A DNA stretch of 9,684 bases from an uncultured Lachnospiraceae bacterium (lineage in GTDB: Bacteria; Bacillota; Clostridia; Lachnospirales; Lachnospiraceae), in the NCBI GenBank assembly GCA_946183625.1, contig CAMHCL010000054.1, forward strand, positions 1 to 9,684, read 5' to 3'. The notes below the pieces were generated by a model. The model saw only the letters and a list, made by a program, of their open reading frames with translations. It was not told the DNA's origin and ran no database searches. Shown piece after piece: positions 7,112 to 9,684 of this stretch. The position numbers and the translations under genes were made by a program. The stretch's first letter is position 1. The number at the start of each line of letters is the position of its first letter.

Positions 7112-7185
7112 TTACATCTTCTCCATATATAGAAACATCTCGTATGCAAGCTTTGATCCTTCGTACCAAAGATTTGTATATTCAT
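7108..7185 (-). pseudogene. Short ORF resembling the 5' end of an ArsC/Spx-family gene
   Basis: The 25-codon frame begins MNIQIFGTK, which matches the usual opening of clostridial ArsC/Spx-like proteins. In those a CxxC-type motif follows at once; here the sequence becomes unrelated (DQSLHTRC) and ends at TGA. Its ATG overlaps the upstream gene's stop as ATGA (7182-7185), and its stop overlaps the deformylase start as ATGA (7108-7111). A competing 26-codon frame (7112-7192) starts MNHEYTNLWYEGSKLAYEM and stops directly before the deformylase ATG. I favour a deletion scar that kept the operon's coupling. A real micropeptide in either frame is possible. Confidence 0.4.
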
Positions 7186-7685
7186 GATTCATTAACCAGC
7201 TTTCCTGTCATATGCTCTATTGTCAATTCTAAACACTGAACTCTCGGAAATGCATTCTCCAGTTCTTTCTTAAGATATTCCTCATCATCAGTAAACTTCT
7301 GACAGAGCTTGGTGCAGATCATCTTGGCCTTTTCCTCATCTTCTACAAGATGAATCCTTCCAAATACAATGACACTATTTATATTGAGTGCCCATTCCCC
7401 ATCTCTACGATAGCCTTGATCATATACACAAAAGCTTACTTTATCGTTAGCTCTGATAGCATCAATCTTGTGTCCAACCTTAGCCCCATGAAAATATATC
7501 TTCCCATCCTCCTCAGAGTAGTAATGGCTGATAGGGATGCCATATGGATATCCATCGTCACCCAACATAGAAAGAACCCCTCTAGGTTCTTCTTTAAGAA
7601 TACGTATGCACTCCTCCTCAGATATCTGTTGCTTAAAACGTCTCATCTCTCTAAACATTACTTTGATCTTATCTCCTTCATTCAT
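7182..7685 (-). CDS. Pyridoxamine 5'-phosphate oxidase-like FMN-binding split-barrel protein
   Basis: This 167-residue protein is of the PNPOx-like/NimA-related type: small dimeric flavin-binding barrels that carry out redox reactions with varied substrates. The family pattern MFREMRRFKQQISEEE (10-25) is followed by RGVLSMLGDDGYPYGIPISHYY. KIYFHGAKVGHKIDAI (about 62-77) is the strand-helix segment that usually binds FMN phosphate. It ends with the typical LELTIEHMTGK. The start is uncertain. Met1 (7685) has no good ribosome site. Met10 (7658) is where homologues usually begin, but its only purine box (AAGGAG) is about 14 bases away. It heads a run of tightly spaced genes. Confidence 0.85.
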   Translation of the reverse strand: MNEGDKIKVMFREMRRFKQQISEEECIRILKEEPRGVLSMLGDDGYPYGIPISHYYSEEDGKIYFHGAKVGHKIDAIRANDKVSFCVYDQGYRRDGEWALNINSVIVFGRIHLVEDEEKAKMICTKLCQKFTDDEEYLKKELENAFPRVQCLELTIEHMTGKLVNES

Positions 7686-7692
7686 CTTGTTA

Positions 7693-7962
7693 CTACAGCT
7701 TCTTTAAATATCTTACCGGAACTTCCTTGGTTAACCAGACACCATTCTTTGAAAGATAGAATTTATATCCATCTCTATACATCTGTCCCGAACTTACTAT
7801 ATACAGAACCGGCTTGCCATGTCTTGAACCAACCTTCGTTGCTGTCTCTTCGTCCTTCGACAAATGTACATACAGCCTGGACTTAGGAATAAGTCCCTGT
7901 TCATCTATAGCAGCAACAAACTTTTCTCCAGTACCATGCCAAAGCTCTTCACTTATCCCTTG
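7693..7962 (-). pseudogene. kptA: Truncated kptA (RNA 2'-phosphotransferase), C-terminal half only
   Basis: The minus-strand frame between stop codons at 7963-7965 and 7693-7695 encodes 89 residues clearly of the KptA/Tpt1 family. Recognisable segments are ELWHGTGEKFVAAIDEQGL, YVHLSKDEETATKVGSRHGKP and DGYKFYLSKNGVWLTKEVP. KptA moves a 2'-phosphate from RNA to NAD+, giving ADP-ribose 1''-2'' cyclic phosphate. Intact enzymes have about 180 residues. The whole N-terminal lobe with its conserved Arg-His pair is missing, and no ATG, GTG or TTG lies before the conserved HGT motif. The region upstream is the lipoprotein gene, whose stop is 12 bases away. It was missed by ORF finding for lack of a start. 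Confidence 0.88.
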
Positions 7963-7974
7963 TCACTTATTGTC

Positions 7975-8526
7975 TCAGTTGTAAATATATACCCCCGGAG
8001 CGTCATCTTTACCATGAAATTTATAATCTTTATTCTTATATGCGTCATCACTTATCAGAATGATCGAATGAATCCCCTGTTTAGTTTCGTCATCCGGAAC
8101 ATGCTTCAGCCATACATAGTATACATGATATAATTTTCCATTATTATTCATATCAAATTTGCATTCGTATAATTCACCGTCACCAACAAACTTTCCGCGG
8201 TCCATATCACGCAACGAGTAATAATCGCTTACATTTATAGGGGTATAGTCATCCGGGAAGTAACTGTATAAATCCATTATTGTCTTATCCCAATCCGAAT
8301 ATCCCAATGCATAATTAGACATCAGAGATTTCATCCTCTCCACATCATTTGTATTGATACACGCAACAATTTCCTCCGTAAGTTCACCTTCAACAAACAT
8401 TTCGGCTCCGCCATGGCCTGTTTTGATACTTTCTGAAATGGGCTTCTCTTTTCCACACGAATTAAGTGTAAGCAACATCGTCACGATAATTAAAGACGAT
8501 ATGATTCTTTTAAAGTTCCCGTTCAA
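7975..8526 (-). CDS. Secreted lipoprotein, possibly DUF5104-like
   Basis: The 183-residue protein starts with a lipoprotein signal: Lys6-Arg7, a hydrophobic stretch (8-21) and the lipobox LNSC with Cys24 as the lipidated residue. The mature part is acidic and rich in Tyr and Asp (for example TIMDLYSYFPDDYTPIN). It includes YHVYYVWLKHVPDDETKQGI and a final beta-rich segment, resembling DUF5104-type lipoproteins of Firmicutes. It would be anchored outside the membrane; its function is unknown. The start is TTG (8524-8526), supported by AGGAAGAG just upstream. An ATG further up (near 8546-8548) is out of frame. The gene ends 12 bases before the kptA remnant and may have replaced that gene's 5' half. 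Confidence 0.8.
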   Translation of the reverse strand: MNGNFKRIISSLIIVTMLLTLNSCGKEKPISESIKTGHGGAEMFVEGELTEEIVACINTNDVERMKSLMSNYALGYSDWDKTIMDLYSYFPDDYTPINVSDYYSLRDMDRGKFVGDGELYECKFDMNNNGKLYHVYYVWLKHVPDDETKQGIHSIILISDDAYKNKDYKFHGKDDAPGVYIYN

Positions 8527-8566
8527 CTCTTCCTATTCCCGCTCCCATTTTTTCAATACAAGTTTT

Positions 8567-8572
8567 ATTATA
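8567..8572 (-). promoter_or_regulatory. Possible -10 box for the lipoprotein gene
   Basis: A perfect TATAAT lies about 40 bases before the TTG start. The hexamer 17 bases further upstream (near GTAAAA) is a poor -35 box, so this is only a candidate. Confidence 0.35.
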
Positions 8573-8606
8573 TAAAGCCATACTACTATTTTACCATCAT
8601 ATATTT

Positions 8607-8643
8607 CAACAGCCAAGGTTACAAAGTATAACCCTGGCTGTTG
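8607..8643 (-). terminator. Long hairpin after the HIRAN gene
   Basis: CAACAGCCA and TGGCTGTTG (9 bp) plus GGTTA and TAACC (5 bp) pair around a 7-base loop. The one A-C mismatch on the plus strand (8616 with 8634) becomes a G-U pair in minus-strand RNA, giving a continuous 15-bp stem. That favours function in the HIRAN transcript, whose stop is 18 bases upstream. No U-tract follows (AAATATATG), so it may be an mRNA-stabilising hairpin or a weak terminator. Confidence 0.55.
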
Positions 8644-8660
8644 ATGAATTAATATCATAT

Positions 8661-8960
8661 TTATTTCTTAACTATCAGCTCGCATATAACGCCTCTATCA
8701 GTTATTATCTTAACCTCACCTTTTGCCTTCTTCTTGAACTTATCATATATTCTTCCGGCGCTATATGACTCACCCAGAACTGTATTTACACTATTGGCAA
8801 CATGACCGATTGGACCAAGTCCATCCAGCTCTACAACTATGGCCTCATTATCATACTCATTATCAGGCTCTTTTTTTATATCAACTTTCATACCCTTCTT
8901 CAGAAAGTCTGATCCGTAATAATAATTCATTCCAGTTATAGTAAAAAATATAGTTTTCAT
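8661..8960 (-). CDS. Stand-alone HIRAN-domain protein
   Basis: The 99-residue protein is essentially one HIRAN domain. It shows FFTITGMNYYYGSDFL (5-20), a basic GMKVDIKKEPDNEYDNEAI stretch and GPIGHVANSV (49-58), the typical strand order of this small beta-barrel. In the eukaryotic helicase HLTF, HIRAN binds 3' ends of single-stranded DNA. In bacteria it occurs alone or fused to nucleases and helicases, with likely DNA-related roles. GGAGGAG (8968-8974) with 7-base spacing supports the ATG. It lies 27 bases after a 35-residue membrane peptide gene, likely in one transcript, and is followed by a long hairpin. Confidence 0.85.
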   Translation of the reverse strand: MKTIFFTITGMNYYYGSDFLKKGMKVDIKKEPDNEYDNEAIVVELDGLGPIGHVANSVNTVLGESYSAGRIYDKFKKKAKGEVKIITDRGVICELIVKK

Positions 8961-8987
8961 AATCGTTCTCCTCCATCAACTAATCCC

Positions 8988-9095
8988 TTAAAGGAATAAT
9001 CCTAATACTATAAGAAATGTCCAGCATACAACTTTGAATGCCCACCACATAAGTTTAAATGGCAATAAACAAATATCTACAAAAAGTCTTAACAT
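8988..9095 (-). CDS. Small hydrophobic membrane protein, 35 residues
   Basis: ATG (9093-9095) is preceded by AAGGAG (9105-9110) with a 9-base spacer, one of the best ribosome sites in the window. The peptide begins MLRLFVDICLLPFKLMWW and continues AFKVVCWTFLIVLGLFL. It is almost wholly hydrophobic, with three scattered positive charges (Arg3, Lys14, Lys21) that fit one or two short membrane segments. It ends with a TAA stop 27 bases before the HIRAN ATG, so the two are probably co-transcribed. No family was recognised. The Shine-Dalgarno, the membrane-like composition and the spacing make a real gene more likely than chance. Confidence 0.7.
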   Translation of the reverse strand: MLRLFVDICLLPFKLMWWAFKVVCWTFLIVLGLFL

Positions 9096-9240
9096 AGTTC
9101 TCAACTCCTTCCTTACTCTTCAATCCGCTTTTGCTCTTTCTGGGTTTTCTGATACTATCATTATCCAATATATGCTGTCCCATATTCATCCCAGCAAAAA
9201 CACTTAGGCATAAGTCCACTGATTGCCAAGTAGCATCTCA

Positions 9241-9272
9241 TAAAAATAAAGCGGTGAACTCATTCACCGCTT
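9241..9272 (-). terminator. Rho-independent terminator
   Basis: A perfect 10-bp stem, AAGCGGTGAA (9249-9258) and TTCACCGCTT (9263-9272), has a 4-base loop. On the minus strand it is followed directly by TATTTTTA. The plus-strand side (ATCTTCTTAT) is also fairly T-rich, so it may work both ways. It would end a transcript of about 300 bases started at the promoter near 9544-9572. Confidence 0.85.
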
Positions 9273-9429
9273 ATCTTCTTATACCCATTTTATTGTAGAT
9301 CCACCAAAGCCCATAATCCTACCACTCATATTCGATGGAGGACTTGGGATACATACCATATGTAGTAATCAGCATTTAAATAAGCCACTAAATATATATA
9401 AATCATTCATACTATATAGATTTACCAAA

Positions 9430-9451
9430 CAAAATGCTGTCAAAATGCTGT
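9430..9451. repeat. 11-bp tandem duplication
   Basis: CAAAATGCTGT occurs twice in a row. On the minus strand it creates TTGACA, a perfect -35 hexamer, but with no good -10 at 17 bases (TCTATA; TATATA at 19). Confidence 0.85.
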
Positions 9452-9471
9452 CATATCATCTACAAGAAATA

Positions 9472-9522
9472 CTATTCCACTATTCTATCTTTAATTATAT
9501 TGATAAAATTCATATTTTTCAT
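9472..9522 (-). CDS. Possible 16-residue leader peptide or truncated ORF
   Basis: ATG (9520-9522) follows a near-ideal AGAGGTGAT ribosome site (9527-9535) and encodes MKNMNFINIIKDRIVE before TAG. Downstream, all three frames are soon closed. It is either a micropeptide, a leader peptide or the surviving start of a decayed gene. The promoter and ribosome site show that something here is, or was, translated well. No family is recognisable from 16 residues. Confidence 0.4.
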   Translation of the reverse strand: MKNMNFINIIKDRIVE

Positions 9523-9543
9523 AAATATCACCTCTTATATTGA

Positions 9544-9572
9544 ATTATAACGCCTTAACGTTATATTTTCAA
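9544..9572 (-). promoter_or_regulatory. Near-consensus promoter with operator-like inverted repeat
   Basis: TTGAAA (9567-9572) and TATAAT (9544-9549) are 17 bases apart on the minus strand. A 7-bp inverted repeat, TATAACG and CGTTATA (9546-9565, 6-base centre), fills the spacer and overlaps the -10 box, a common position for repressor operators. The -10 box lies about 20 bases before the start of the 16-codon ORF. Confidence 0.75.
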
Positions 9573-9607
9573 ATTAATTACTGGAATCTTATTAGAATTA
9601 GAAAGAT

Positions 9608-9656
9608 AAAAAGAAAAGGCTCTGCGCCCTCCGCCTTCGGCAGTGGGTGGAGCCTT
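9608..9656 (-). terminator. Rho-independent terminator of a gene beyond the right edge
   Basis: Outer stem AAGGCTC (9616-9622) with GAGCCTT (9650-9656), plus inner GCC/GGC and CCC/GGG pairings around a TTC loop. On the minus strand the stem runs into TTTTCTTTTT. It should stop transcription entering from the right, isolating the promoter at 9544-9572. Confidence 0.85.
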
Positions 9657-9684
9657 CCTTTACTTTATATTATTCAAATTTGTA

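Larger units (their letters stand above)
9096..9684. other. 589-bp stretch without a supported protein-coding gene
   Basis: From right to left it holds a terminator for a gene beyond the window, a strong promoter with an inverted repeat and a 16-codon ORF, an 11-bp tandem repeat, and a second terminator. Unsupported short minus-strand ORFs at 9279-9359 and 9161-9241 (26 codons each) lack ribosome sites. No convincing promoter for the small membrane protein was found in 9111-9240; the best boxes, TGAATA/GATAAT, are weak. Confidence 0.6.

Noticed and set aside
7350..7886. Long plus-strand ORF of 178 codons
   Set aside because: It lies opposite the PNPOx-like gene and the kptA remnant, both of which have strong family motifs on the minus strand. 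Its own translation shows no family features and no good ribosome site.
9161..9241. 26-codon minus-strand ORF rich in Cys and Trp (starts MRCYLAISG)
   Set aside because: It starts inside the terminator's T-run and has no ribosome site. It looks like a chance frame, though it ends just before the small membrane protein leader.
9279..9359. 26-codon minus-strand ORF (starts MVCIPSPP) and an overlapping short frame (MLITTYGMYPKSS)
   Set aside because: Neither has a ribosome site, both are short, and the MLITTYG likeness to ends of some AAA-type ATPases is too brief to use.

Overview
The window looks like chromosomal DNA from an anaerobic Firmicute, most likely a Lachnospiraceae/Butyrivibrio-type clostridium. 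This is inferred from A/T-rich intergenic DNA, strong AGGAGG-like ribosome sites, TTG starts, and protein families typical of that group: Rpn/PD-(D/E)XK 'transposase', C-GCAxxG-C-C protein, short peptide deformylase paralogue, clostridial DNA polymerase IV, Dabb and HIRAN proteins. No rRNA, tRNA, CRISPR array or classical insertion sequence was found. Every gene I can support is on the minus strand, so transcription runs right to left.

Layout from right to left. The right end (9096-9684) has no supported protein gene. It holds a terminator for a gene off the window, then a near-consensus promoter with a palindrome inside it that drives a 16-codon ORF, then a second terminator. Next come a 35-residue membrane peptide gene and a stand-alone HIRAN gene, which probably form a two-gene operon closed by a long hairpin. 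A lipoprotein gene with a TTG start follows. Just behind it is an unannotated, start-less 3' half of a kptA (RNA 2'-phosphotransferase) gene. Then comes a tightly packed series of genes: an FMN-binding pyridoxamine-oxidase-like protein, a 25-codon remnant resembling the start of an ArsC/Spx-family gene, a peptide deformylase paralogue, a conserved 100-residue protein, a C-GCAxxG-C-C protein, DNA polymerase IV, a Dabb protein and a UvrD/PcrA-type helicase. To the left of the helicase is a bacterial PARG-like macrodomain gene (TIGR02452 type) carrying an in-frame 24-bp tandem repeat. An Rpn-type nuclease gene follows, with its own promoter. The left edge is a scar in which the 5' end of a nitroreductase gene is joined to a second copy of the 3' end of the macrodomain gene.

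Functional themes are DNA repair (helicase, DNA polymerase IV, possibly HIRAN) and ADP-ribose/NAD chemistry (PARG, plus the dead KptA). The most informative part is the decay: three separate gene fragments (nitroreductase 5', ArsC/Spx 5', KptA 3') show that small deletions and a duplication have reshaped this locus. I did not find a complete, obviously new multi-gene defence system. The best new leads are the Rpn unit between direct repeats of the PARG gene end, the octapeptide repeat in the PARG, the missed small membrane protein, and the operator-like promoter at the right end.
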